In this document: positions 53,763 through 62,718 of the stretch, piece by piece
How positions within the stretch are numbered: the stretch's first letter is position 1
Layout of the letters: each line of letters begins with the position of its first letter
Assembly: GCA_016190665.1 (NCBI GenBank)
Contig: JACPQD010000104.1
Location: forward strand, 1 to 64,000
Source: Chloroflexota bacterium
Lineage (GTDB): Bacteria > Chloroflexota > Dehalococcoidia > JACPQD01
DNA: 64,000 bases
Direction of reading: 5' to 3'
The notes under the pieces: generated by a model
What the model saw: only the letters and a program-made list of their open reading frames with translations
Told to the model about the DNA's origin: nothing
The model's database searches: none
Translations under genes and position numbers: made by a program

Positions 53763-55043
53763 TCACTCCCACTTCCTCTCGTCCACGATCCTCGGCGCAC
53801 GCTCAGGAATCGTCCCGGCGGTGACGAAGTCGACCCTGTCCAGCTTAACGCGGCAGACATTCTGGAATCGCTTGTTCAGTTCGTCGGCGACTCGCTCCCT
53901 GTCCAGCGTCTCGTCCTTCAGTTCCGCGGTCAGCGTTATCTCGTCGCGCTGCGCCTGGCGCCCGACCAGGATCTGGAAGTTGGAGATACCCTCAACCACC
54001 AGGATCGCCTGCTCCGCCTGTTTGGCGACGACGAAGACGCCTCTCACTTTCACCGCGTCGCTCGTCCTGCCAACGATTCCTGTGATCCTGCTGGAGGTGC
54101 GACCGCAGTGGCAGGGCTCCGTGGTGTAGGCAGACATATCTCCCGTGCCGAAGCGGATAAGCCCCCACGTCTCGTTGTGCACTGGCGTCACCACGATTTC
54201 CCCGATCTCGCCCGGGCCTAGCTGTTTGCCGGTCTCGGGGTCGACTATCTCCACGACATATTCGTCCATGAGATGCATGCCGGACTTCTCGCGGCACTCG
54301 TAGGCGATGGCGCCGCCCGGCTCGGTAACGGCGTAAGCCTGAGCGGTGGCGATGCCGTAGACCTCCTCGAAGGTCTTGCGGAGCGAGGGCGCCAGCATCT
54401 CGCCAGTGAACCAGGCGCGGCGGAGGACGAAGTGGCGCCGGAAGTCACGGCCCAGTTCCTCGGCCCGCCTGATCACCGTCATCAGGAAGCTCGGCGTGCC
54501 GACGAAGCCGGTGACCTTCAGGTCCAGCATGGTCTGAATCTGAATCTCGGTGCTTCCCGTGCCTATAGGGACCACCGTGGCCCCGCAGTCTCTTAGTGCC
54601 TCGTGCATCAGCATGCCGGCGGGAGACAAGTGGTAGGTGAAAGCGTTGATGACCATGTCGCCCTTTCGGAATCCCGCCGCCCAGAAGGCCTTGGCGAACC
54701 ATTTTATGCTGGAAGTCTGAAGAGGCTCGTAGATAGGGCCGGGTGAGATGAACACCCTCTCCACCTCCTCCGACGGTATGGCGAGGAGGCCGCCGAAGGG
54801 GGGATGGGCCCTCTGTAACGCGATGACATCGTTTTTCCGGGTTATCGGGAGTTTTTCCAGGTCCTTCACCCGGCCAATGTCGCTGGGTGTTACTCCCGCC
54901 CTGTCCAGGAGTTGGCTCGCCGCGGGAGCGGTATGATAGGCGTGCTCCACCGTCTCATACAGCTTTCTGTTAGCGTATCTCTCCCTGGCCTCAGCGGACA
55001 TGGTCTCCAACTCGTCGAAGAACTCGTTGCGCCCTAGAGCCAT
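53763..55043 (-). CDS. phenylacetate-CoA ligase-like AMP-forming enzyme
   Basis: 426 aa; 'YGIATAQAYAVTEPGGAIAYECREKSGMHLMDEYVVEIVDPETG', 'SRITGIVGRTSDAVKVRGVFV'. Confidence 0.9.
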   Translation of the reverse strand: MALGRNEFFDELETMSAEARERYANRKLYETVEHAYHTAPAASQLLDRAGVTPSDIGRVKDLEKLPITRKNDVIALQRAHPPFGGLLAIPSEEVERVFISPGPIYEPLQTSSIKWFAKAFWAAGFRKGDMVINAFTYHLSPAGMLMHEALRDCGATVVPIGTGSTEIQIQTMLDLKVTGFVGTPSFLMTVIRRAEELGRDFRRHFVLRRAWFTGEMLAPSLRKTFEEVYGIATAQAYAVTEPGGAIAYECREKSGMHLMDEYVVEIVDPETGKQLGPGEIGEIVVTPVHNETWGLIRFGTGDMSAYTTEPCHCGRTSSRITGIVGRTSDAVKVRGVFVVAKQAEQAILVVEGISNFQILVGRQAQRDEITLTAELKDETLDRERVADELNKRFQNVCRVKLDRVDFVTAGTIPERAPRIVDERKWE

Positions 55044-55825
55044 CTCTTTCGCCTCTTGTAGTGCTTGACCTCGCGGTAGCTCTTCTTTGTCCCCATGGCG
55101 GAAAGCCCCATGTAGAACTCTTTCACATCCTCGTTGTTAGTCAGGAAATCCGTGGTGCCGTCCAGGACGATGCGACCGTTCTCCATGACGTAGCCGTATG
55201 CGGCGATACCCAGCGCGATCCTCACGTTCTGCTCCACAAGCAGCACGGAGGTCCTGTGCTCACTGCTGAAGCGACTGATTATGTTGTATATCTCCTCCAC
55301 CATGAGCGGCGCCAAGCCGAGGGAGGGCTCGTCGAGCATCATCAGCGTGGCCGCCGACATCATGGCCCGTCCAATAACCAGCATTTGCTGCTCGCCTCCG
55401 GACAGGTACCCCGCTGTGTTGTGGCGCAAAGTCTTGAGCCGGGGGAAGTAATCGTAGACCATCTCCAGGTCACGTTTGACCGCCTTGCCATCGGTGCGAT
55501 GGTAGGCGCCGACGCGGAGATTCTCTTCAGCGGTGAGGTGGGCGAAGACCCGGCGGCCTTCCAGCACTTGCACCAGGCCGAGCTTTCCTATCTCCTCGGC
55601 TCGCTTTCTGTCGATCCGCTCTCCGTTCCATTCGATGCTGCCGTCGGTGATCTCCCCTTCCTCGGTGCGCAGCAATCCGGAGATCGCCTTCAAAGTAGTG
55701 CTCTTGCCGGCCCCGTTTGCCCCCAGCAGGGCAACAATCGACCCGTCGGGGACTTCCAGGGAGACCCCGTGCAGCACACGTATGACATTGAGATAGGTTA
55801 CTTCGATGTTGTTAAGCTTCAGCAT
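55034..55825 (-). CDS. livF: branched-chain-type ABC transporter ATP-binding protein
   Basis: GANGAGKSTTLKAISG; YLSGGEQQMLVIGRAMMS; start taken at MLKLNNIEV. Confidence 0.92.
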   Translation of the reverse strand: MLKLNNIEVTYLNVIRVLHGVSLEVPDGSIVALLGANGAGKSTTLKAISGLLRTEEGEITDGSIEWNGERIDRKRAEEIGKLGLVQVLEGRRVFAHLTAEENLRVGAYHRTDGKAVKRDLEMVYDYFPRLKTLRHNTAGYLSGGEQQMLVIGRAMMSAATLMMLDEPSLGLAPLMVEEIYNIISRFSSEHRTSVLLVEQNVRIALGIAAYGYVMENGRIVLDGTTDFLTNNEDVKEFYMGLSAMGTKKSYREVKHYKRRKRWL

Positions 55826-55873
55826 GATGTCGTTTTGGGCAACAAAAGGCAATCTCCGACACCGTTAGACAGG

Positions 55874-56089
55874 TCAGACCGGTCGGAGATGACCCGAACT
55901 CCGGAACCCACGGGGGAAGTGGTAGGGGGGCTGCTGGCGCGGACGTTGAGCGAGCTGCTTAACGGCCAGGTCCAGTTCAGCCATAAACGCTTTCGCAACT
56001 TCGGGATTTCTCATATGGTACCACTCGTGCGCTGCGCGCGCTTCCGCAATAGCGCCCGGGTGAACCCATATCCTTTCACGCGGCGCCAC
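55874..56089 (-). CDS. RelE/ParE-type toxin
   Basis: 71 aa; 'HPGAIAEARAAHEWYHMRNPEVAKAFMAELDLAVKQLAQRP'; start overlaps upstream antitoxin stop. Confidence 0.75.
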   Translation of the reverse strand: MAPRERIWVHPGAIAEARAAHEWYHMRNPEVAKAFMAELDLAVKQLAQRPRQQPPYHFPRGFRSSGHLRPV

Positions 56090-56382
56090 TAGCGCTCCAG
56101 GATTATGCGACGCGCTTCAGGCCACGGCACCGGCTGAACAGCCCCCGAGTCCAACCCGTGAGTCCGCCAGCTAATCTCTGCCGCCCATTTCGCTTCCGCG
56201 TCGGCGTCGATGGTCTCATCGAGGCTCTCCAGCAACGAAGCTACTAGCGCGGCGCGCGCCTCTTGCGGCAGCTTCAGCGCTTCTTCCAGAAGGCTTGCGG
56301 GTTCCCTCTCCACCTGCTGTCCCTCCCAACCAACGGACTCTGCGACCGACTTCAGCCTAGCACATCCGCGCTGGAGGCGCAA
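56089..56382 (-). CDS. addiction-module antitoxin component
   Basis: 'EEALKLPQEARAALVASLLESLDE...W..EI..R' typical of this family; adjacent to the toxin. Confidence 0.75.
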   Translation of the reverse strand: MRLQRGCARLKSVAESVGWEGQQVEREPASLLEEALKLPQEARAALVASLLESLDETIDADAEAKWAAEISWRTHGLDSGAVQPVPWPEARRIILER

Positions 56383-56663
56383 GACAGCGGTCTGGGTCCG
56401 TCAGCTTACGTTGACCGCTTGCCAGCGCGCTGCACCCCTGTCTGCAGTCTTGTCGAGCAAAAATACTCCACAAAGAGTTCCCCCCGAAGGCTGCAAAGGC
56501 GCTTGCGGCGCTGCGGGCGGGCGCTGCCCAACGTTGTGGCGGACGTCTCTGTCCGCCAGGCGGGGGTAGGTCCCCTCCCGGGCCGATAGGGATGCCGGCC
56601 AGTACCGTGTGACTGTAACCGCCCGCAGGCGAAAGAACCGGAACTAGCTTGGCCAGTTTACTG

Positions 56664-57953
56664 CTAGCCGAACCAGGGGAACTCCTCGTACTTAATCAGG
56701 GGAGCTTCCACCCAGCCGGACACGGCCTGGAACTTTCCGTCCTTGACTTGGTACACTCTCACGGACTTGGAGCCGCGCCGGTCCTGAGGATTGCTGAAGT
56801 CCACCGGGCCCTGCAGCCCTTGCACGTCGTAGCCCTTTACATTGCGGAATCCCTTCTCCTCGATGGCCTTCCAGGACTCCTCATTCCCCTTGGCGAGCAC
56901 CTCATAACCGGCGCTCTTCACCGCCTGCCGCATTATCTCCGCATCGATGAGCGCCTCCGCCCAGGAGATAAGGTAGTCCAGGTTGCCCTCGTGCTCGGGA
57001 TGGTATTTCTTGGCGTACTCCATCACTTTGGCCATCCCCGGCACATTCTCACCCCAGGTGACGGTGGGATAGACGCCGTAGACACCCTCCGCCGCCTTGC
57101 CCGCCATGTCGATAAGCACTTTGGTGAAGCTGGCCTTGGCCATGCCGACGGTGATGTTCTGGAGCATGCCCAGCTCGTTGGCGTTCTTGAGGATGATGGA
57201 CGTGGGAGCAGGCGTGCTGGAGATGAAGAGCACGTCCGGGTTCTTGCCTTTGACCCGGGTAAGAGCCTCGATCTCAGATATGGTCGTGGCCGCATGCTCT
57301 TCGACGGCCACAATCTCAACCCCCAGCTTATCGGCCATAGCCTTGGCGGCGTCGCGCACGCCGTAGCCCGTGGGGTTGTTGAGCAGCAGCAGGGCCATCT
57401 TGGGCTTGCCCTGTTTCTTCCAGAGGTTCTTCATGTAATAGTTGGTGAAGGCCCCCCAATCGTCACCATAGTCGGGCGCCTGGATGTAGATATGCTGCGG
57501 AGGACGGGTGTTTTGCGGCGCGCCAAAGCTGACCATACCGGGGAATCCTGCCCGGTTGGCGATCTCCTGCGACGCCGCCATATCCTTCGAAGCGCTGGTG
57601 GTGAAGAAGAGGTTGCCTTCATCCATCAGCTTCTTGACGATGGTGGCTGATTGCGCGGCGTCATACTTAGTGTCATACCAACTCACCTGGATGGGATGCC
57701 CTTCGACTCCCCCAAGCTCTTCATTGATATACTTCACGGCGTCCAGCTTCCCCTGGCCCATGGGGACGCCCTTCTCCGCTGCCGGACCGGTCATCGGCAT
57801 GCTGAATCCTAGCTTGAGGGGACCCTTGGCGGCTGCCCCTTTGCCTTGGGCCGCCGGACCCGCCGGGCTGCACGCGCTGATAAGCGGCAGCGCGAACAGC
57901 AATAGCGCCAGCAGGGCGAAACTGGCCCGTTTGGTGAACCGATTGTTCCTCAT
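56664..57953 (-). CDS. branched-chain-type ABC transporter substrate-binding lipoprotein
   Basis: Lipobox ISACSPAG; 'LKLGFSMPMTGPAAEKGVPMGQGKLDAVKYINEELGGVEGHPIQV'. Confidence 0.9.
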   Translation of the reverse strand: MRNNRFTKRASFALLALLLFALPLISACSPAGPAAQGKGAAAKGPLKLGFSMPMTGPAAEKGVPMGQGKLDAVKYINEELGGVEGHPIQVSWYDTKYDAAQSATIVKKLMDEGNLFFTTSASKDMAASQEIANRAGFPGMVSFGAPQNTRPPQHIYIQAPDYGDDWGAFTNYYMKNLWKKQGKPKMALLLLNNPTGYGVRDAAKAMADKLGVEIVAVEEHAATTISEIEALTRVKGKNPDVLFISSTPAPTSIILKNANELGMLQNITVGMAKASFTKVLIDMAGKAAEGVYGVYPTVTWGENVPGMAKVMEYAKKYHPEHEGNLDYLISWAEALIDAEIMRQAVKSAGYEVLAKGNEESWKAIEEKGFRNVKGYDVQGLQGPVDFSNPQDRRGSKSVRVYQVKDGKFQAVSGWVEAPLIKYEEFPWFG

Positions 57954-58101
57954 CTGATCGTTCCCCTTTCCATTGGATTTTGTCCTCCTTCCTTCGTGTT
58001 CTTATTTCTGGGTCTCTGCTGCGCACTTAGTAGGAGAAAGGCCAAAGCCGGTAGGAGGCTTCAAAGTCCTGTGAACCTCATTGATGCCGGTCTCGTTCGC
58101 G

Positions 58102-59235
58102 TCAGTATGAAAAGGGCCAAAGCCGGTAGGATGCCTTGAACAGCATCCACCGGTGTGCCAGCCCTCGCGGCTCGAATACCAGAAACAAGATAATCGCCAG
58201 CCCGAAGACCATGGGCGCGATGCCGGTGGCAAAACCGGTGGGCATGGCGGGGAAGGTCTTCTCCAGAATAGGTGTCATGAACATCACTCCTTGCTGCAAG
58301 AGGCGGATGAAAATGACGCCGAAGATTGGGCCGAGGGTTGTGCCCATCCCGCCGATGATGACTATGCCTACATACAGGATGGAGTCCATAAGAGTGAAAT
58401 TCTCCGCGTTGATGAAACCGATCCAATGGGCCAAGAGGGCCCCCGCTATGCCCGCCAGGAAGCAGCCGATGAAGAAGGCGAGGAGCTTGTAATGGAACAG
58501 GTTGATGCCCATCACCTCGGCGGCGAGATCATTGTCTCTGACAGCGATAAAGGCCCTGCCCACCCTCGTTCTCGCCAGGTTCTTGGCCAAGAAAACGCAA
58601 AGAGCCACAATGGCGAAGATAAGGAGATACTGGCTCGCGTCGGTCCTGAAGACGATGGGCCCAATAGACGCGTAGGGCACCTTCATGCCGTTAAAGCCGC
58701 CCGTTAGCTCCGTCCAGTGGTTGATGACCCAGACGATGATGAACTGGCCCGCTATGGTCGTTATGGCCAGGTAGAAGCCCCTTAGCCTGACCGAGGGTAT
58801 GCCAAAGATAAGCCCGATGATGCCGGCGGTAAGACCCGCGCCCAGCAGCCCCACGAGGAAGGGCAGCCCTAGCTTGTTGGTCAGTACCGTGGTGGCGTAG
58901 GCGCCGACGGCCATAAAGCCGGCATGGCCAATGGACAATTGACCGCAGTAGCCAGTCAGGAGGTTTAGGCCGATGGCAGCGATAATGCTGATGCCGATAA
59001 GGTTAGCCACGCCCAGCCAGTACTTGTTCATATAGAGGGGGGCGGCGTAGACGAGCACGAGGAGCAGCCCCATTAGCGCCCACTGGGTCCTGGTCCGAAG
59101 GATCGCCATGTCCGTTGCATAGTCGAAACTACGCGTTCCACAGGGCAAGGTCATTAACTCAAATCCTTTCCGGATTGGGGGCCATGCTTTGCGCTTCCTA
59201 GATCCTCTCGATGCGCTCCTCGCCGAAGAGGCCAT
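58102..59235 (-). CDS. livM: branched-chain-type ABC transporter permease
   Basis: 'GLNLLTGYCGQLSIGHAGFMAVGAYATTVL' and 'GRAFIAVRDNDLAAEVMGINLFHYKLLAF'. Confidence 0.92.
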   Translation of the reverse strand: MASSARSASRGSRKRKAWPPIRKGFELMTLPCGTRSFDYATDMAILRTRTQWALMGLLLVLVYAAPLYMNKYWLGVANLIGISIIAAIGLNLLTGYCGQLSIGHAGFMAVGAYATTVLTNKLGLPFLVGLLGAGLTAGIIGLIFGIPSVRLRGFYLAITTIAGQFIIVWVINHWTELTGGFNGMKVPYASIGPIVFRTDASQYLLIFAIVALCVFLAKNLARTRVGRAFIAVRDNDLAAEVMGINLFHYKLLAFFIGCFLAGIAGALLAHWIGFINAENFTLMDSILYVGIVIIGGMGTTLGPIFGVIFIRLLQQGVMFMTPILEKTFPAMPTGFATGIAPMVFGLAIILFLVFEPRGLAHRWMLFKASYRLWPFSY

Positions 59236-60082
59236 AGGGCTTTATGAGCATGACGATGATAATGATGATGAAGGGTATTATGTCCTTGAATCCCGGCCAG
59301 GTGAGGGGAGTCAGAAATCCGCCGCCGATGCTCTCGGCCAGCCCGATGATTGGGCCGGCGATGATGGCGCCCACGAAGGAATCCAGACCGCCCAGTATGA
59401 CCACGGAGAAAGCTTTGAGACCAGTTTCGACCAGGCCAAAGGTGATGCCGCCGATGCTCGAGACCAGCACCCCTCCGATGGCGGCCAGGACGCAAGCGAA
59501 CATCCAGGACCTGGAGAAAATGGTGGTCACCGGGATGCCGCAGGCTTGAACGGCCAATTGGTCATCGGCAGTGGCCCGCATGGCGATGCCCATCTTGTGG
59601 TAGCGGAAGAAAAGGGAGAGCAGGCAAAACACGGCCAGCGAGATAGCGGCTACCCAGATATACTCCTGGGAGACAGCGGCCGTGCCGATCATGACGGGTT
59701 CCTTGGGAAAGAGGCTGGGCAACGCGGCCACGCTGGTCGGCCAGATGAAGTTCACTGCTCCCTCGATGAAGTAGGCTATTCCCAAGGTCACAGTGATGAG
59801 AGACAGGATGGGTTGGGCGATAAGGGGACGCAAGGTGAGCCTTTCAATCGTCCACCCCAGACCCAGGGCGAAGAGTATGACCATGGGGAAGCCCAGCCAC
59901 GGGGGCAGCTTGGCCTGGACCAGCATCCCGTAGGTGAACCATGAAGAAGCGAGCACGATCTGCCCCAGGGCCAGATTGGCCACGCTGCTGGATTTCCAGA
60001 TGAGCGCGAAGTTGAGAGCGATAAGGGCGTATACCATCCCCACCGCCGTGCCAGTGATCGTGTATTGCAACAGTTCAGCCAC
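59198..60082 (-). CDS. livH: branched-chain-type ABC transporter permease
   Basis: 'GTAVGMVYALIALNFALIWKSSSVANLALGQIV', 'GGLDSFVGAIIAGPIIGLAES'. Confidence 0.92.
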   Translation of the reverse strand: MAELLQYTITGTAVGMVYALIALNFALIWKSSSVANLALGQIVLASSWFTYGMLVQAKLPPWLGFPMVILFALGLGWTIERLTLRPLIAQPILSLITVTLGIAYFIEGAVNFIWPTSVAALPSLFPKEPVMIGTAAVSQEYIWVAAISLAVFCLLSLFFRYHKMGIAMRATADDQLAVQACGIPVTTIFSRSWMFACVLAAIGGVLVSSIGGITFGLVETGLKAFSVVILGGLDSFVGAIIAGPIIGLAESIGGGFLTPLTWPGFKDIIPFIIIIIVMLIKPYGLFGEERIERI

Positions 60083-60094
60083 GGCCTCCCCTTC

Positions 60095-61990
60095 CTATTC
60101 GATGCTGTTCACCCTGATGGTGGTGCTGACAACCCCCTGGCGGCCGTCCCGATAGGTTACGGGCGCGGTTACCTCAACCTCCGCCCCATGCCCGTAGATA
60201 GCGTCGATCAAGTCCTTGTACCTTTGCTCCATGAAGTCGCGTCTCAGTTTTCGGGTGCGGGTAAGTTCGGCTTCGTCAGGGTCGAATTCCTTGTGCAGGA
60301 GTACGAATCTCTTCACTCTCGTAGGCTCGGGTAGATAGCTGTTTACGCGGAGAAGGTCCTGGCGTATCAGGTCGGCTATCTCCCTCTTCTGCGACAGGTC
60401 CACAAAGGTCGTATACGGTATCCTGTGACGCTCCGCCCATTTACCAACCATGGTGAAGTCCATATTCACTATTGCTGATACGAAGTCTTTGTCCTTGCCT
60501 CCGATCACCATGGCGTCCTTGATATAGGGGCTGAACCTGAGCCTTCCCTCGATGTATTGGGGTGCGTACCTGTGTCCCGAGGCCAACTCACCCATGTGCT
60601 CCAGCCGGTCCATGAAGATGAGGTGCCCTTCGTCGTCGACATGGACGGCGTCGCCCGTATGGCACCAACCGTGCACCAGGCTGACGGCCGTCTTTTTCGG
60701 GTCCTTCAGGTAGCCGCTGAACATGCAGTCGCTCTTCACCAGCAGCTCACCCTGGTGCGTTATTCTGACCTGGGTGCCAATAGCGGGACGTCCTACGCTT
60801 TCGAAGTGTATCTCTCCCTTGGCGTGGGACGAGATGAAACCGGCTTCGGTGCTGGCGTAGTTCTGGCGCAGCTCGATGCCGATGGCGTGAATCAGCCGGA
60901 AGGTGTCCAGACTCAGTACGGAGCTCCCTGTGACGGCGAATCTGACCCTGCTTAGCCCCAACTGGTCCTTGAGAGGTCGGAACAAGACCAGGTAGGCCAG
61001 ACCGTGAAGCCCTTTCCAAAAGAAGTTAGGCTCCTTGCCCTGAAAACGGATGTCGGCCACCTTGTGGCCCACAGGCAGACACAGATTGTAGACGAAGCGC
61101 TTCAAGGGATGGGCGTCCATCATCTTCACCTGTATCTGGCTCACCAGGCCCTCCCACTGCCGCGGGCCGTAGGTGACGAAGTGGGGGCCGACTTCCCTGG
61201 TGTCCTCGGCGATGGTTTCAGGCTCCTCAGGGAAGTTGAGCCTGGCGCCGGTCAGCAGGTGGGGGATAGTAGAGAAAAAGCTGTCGCCTACCCACGCGGC
61301 GGGGAAATTAGATATCAGGTCGTCCTCTTCGCTCAGCGGGTAGCGGCTTATGAATCCCTGGGCGGTGTTGATGAGGGCGCGGTGGGTGATCGTAGCGCCC
61401 TTGGGCAGGCCGGTGGTCCCTGAGGTGTAATATATAAAAGCCACATCATCGGCTTTGCCCCTGGCGATGTTCTCCTCGAAAAGGCCGGGGTGGGTCTTCT
61501 CGTATTCCCTACCCAATCTGACGACATCGCTGAAGCTGGCAAGCAGCGAATCGTCGTAGCTGCGCAAGCCCTTGGGGTCCCAGTAGATTATCTTCCTGAG
61601 GGAAGGCAACTGCTCTTTGATTTCGAGGAACTTGTCCGTTTGTTCCTGATCATTGACGACGGCGAACCTCGCGTCCGAGTGCTCCGCGATGTATTTGACT
61701 TCGGAGGGGATGGAGTCAACGAAGATGCCGGTGGCCACACCGCCCGCCGCCTGGGCGGCGAATTCACCCCAGAACCATTCCGGCTCGTTATCGCCGATAA
61801 TGGCGACCACGTCGCCGTGCTGCAAGCCGAGGCTGATCAGTCCTAACGAGAGGTACTTCGCGCTCTCGTAATATTGGGTCCAGGTGTACCTCTGCCACAC
61901 GCCGAATTTCTTCATGCACATGGCAGTGCGGTTGCCCCACTTTTCGAGGTTAGCCTTGATGATCTGCGGGATAGTCTCCCCGGCTTCCAT
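60095..61990 (-). CDS. long-chain-type acyl-CoA synthetase (AMP-forming)
   Basis: 631 aa; 'FIYYTSGTTGLPKGATITHRA' P-loop and 'GWCHTGDAVHVDDEGHLIFMDR'. Confidence 0.92.
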   Translation of the reverse strand: MEAGETIPQIIKANLEKWGNRTAMCMKKFGVWQRYTWTQYYESAKYLSLGLISLGLQHGDVVAIIGDNEPEWFWGEFAAQAAGGVATGIFVDSIPSEVKYIAEHSDARFAVVNDQEQTDKFLEIKEQLPSLRKIIYWDPKGLRSYDDSLLASFSDVVRLGREYEKTHPGLFEENIARGKADDVAFIYYTSGTTGLPKGATITHRALINTAQGFISRYPLSEEDDLISNFPAAWVGDSFFSTIPHLLTGARLNFPEEPETIAEDTREVGPHFVTYGPRQWEGLVSQIQVKMMDAHPLKRFVYNLCLPVGHKVADIRFQGKEPNFFWKGLHGLAYLVLFRPLKDQLGLSRVRFAVTGSSVLSLDTFRLIHAIGIELRQNYASTEAGFISSHAKGEIHFESVGRPAIGTQVRITHQGELLVKSDCMFSGYLKDPKKTAVSLVHGWCHTGDAVHVDDEGHLIFMDRLEHMGELASGHRYAPQYIEGRLRFSPYIKDAMVIGGKDKDFVSAIVNMDFTMVGKWAERHRIPYTTFVDLSQKREIADLIRQDLLRVNSYLPEPTRVKRFVLLHKEFDPDEAELTRTRKLRRDFMEQRYKDLIDAIYGHGAEVEVTAPVTYRDGRQGVVSTTIRVNSIE

Positions 61991-62307
61991 GAGTACCTCG
62001 GCCCGGCCCGTCTGGGGTGTTTGATTGGCGTTTGGGGGTTAGCTTAGCAGACGGCCAGTTCAATGTCAACTCCGCTGTCAGCGCGACCCACTTCTAGTGT
62101 CATGTAACACTTGAAGTTGCGAGTTTCACGGGCTCGTCCCCTGCAGGACTGGCGCTGGCGTGTCGGGGTCGGGGACGACCCCGACTACGGAATCCGCACT
62201 TCTTGCTGTTACGCGATACTAGCCGCTGAGCACCGTTTTACAGCCCGGTTTTTCTGAGGTAGAATGGTTTTGTAGCCTATTTGCTGACTTGTCCGGAGGA
62301 ATGGGAG

Positions 62308-62601
62308 ATGCCCTTCAACATAGGCGTTCCCGAGATGATTCTAATTCTAGTGATTGCCTTGATCGTTTTCGGTCCCGGGAAACTTCCTGAAATCGGCGGC
62401 GCCATCGGTAAAGGGATACGGGAGTTTCGGAAGGCATCCCTGGATCTAACGCGACAGTTCAACGTGGAGCTTGCTCGCGAAGCTGAGGCAGCCAAGGCGC
62501 GGCAGGAACGGGTGGTGTGCGCAAAATGCAATGTCGAGAATCCTTCCGCCAATAAATTTTGTTCCAACTGTGGGACTGAACTCCCGGTGTTAACGGCCTA
62601 G
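62308..62601 (+). CDS. TatA/E-like protein with C-terminal zinc ribbon
   Basis: '[39 protein letters not shown]' TatA core, then '[22 protein letters not shown]' CxxC...CxxC. Confidence 0.88.
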   Translation: MPFNIGVPEMILILVIALIVFGPGKLPEIGGAIGKGIREFRKASLDLTRQFNVELAREAEAAKARQERVVCAKCNVENPSANKFCSNCGTELPVLTA

Positions 62602-62718
62602 CTCCAGCGTCGGGCAAGCGGGCCAGGCTCGTAGGCGCCCCAAAACCTCTCGCAAAGCTTGCGTCGTCAAGGAAGAGGTGATACAATGGCTTGATCTGTT
62701 GGGGGGCAGTGGGGAAAC

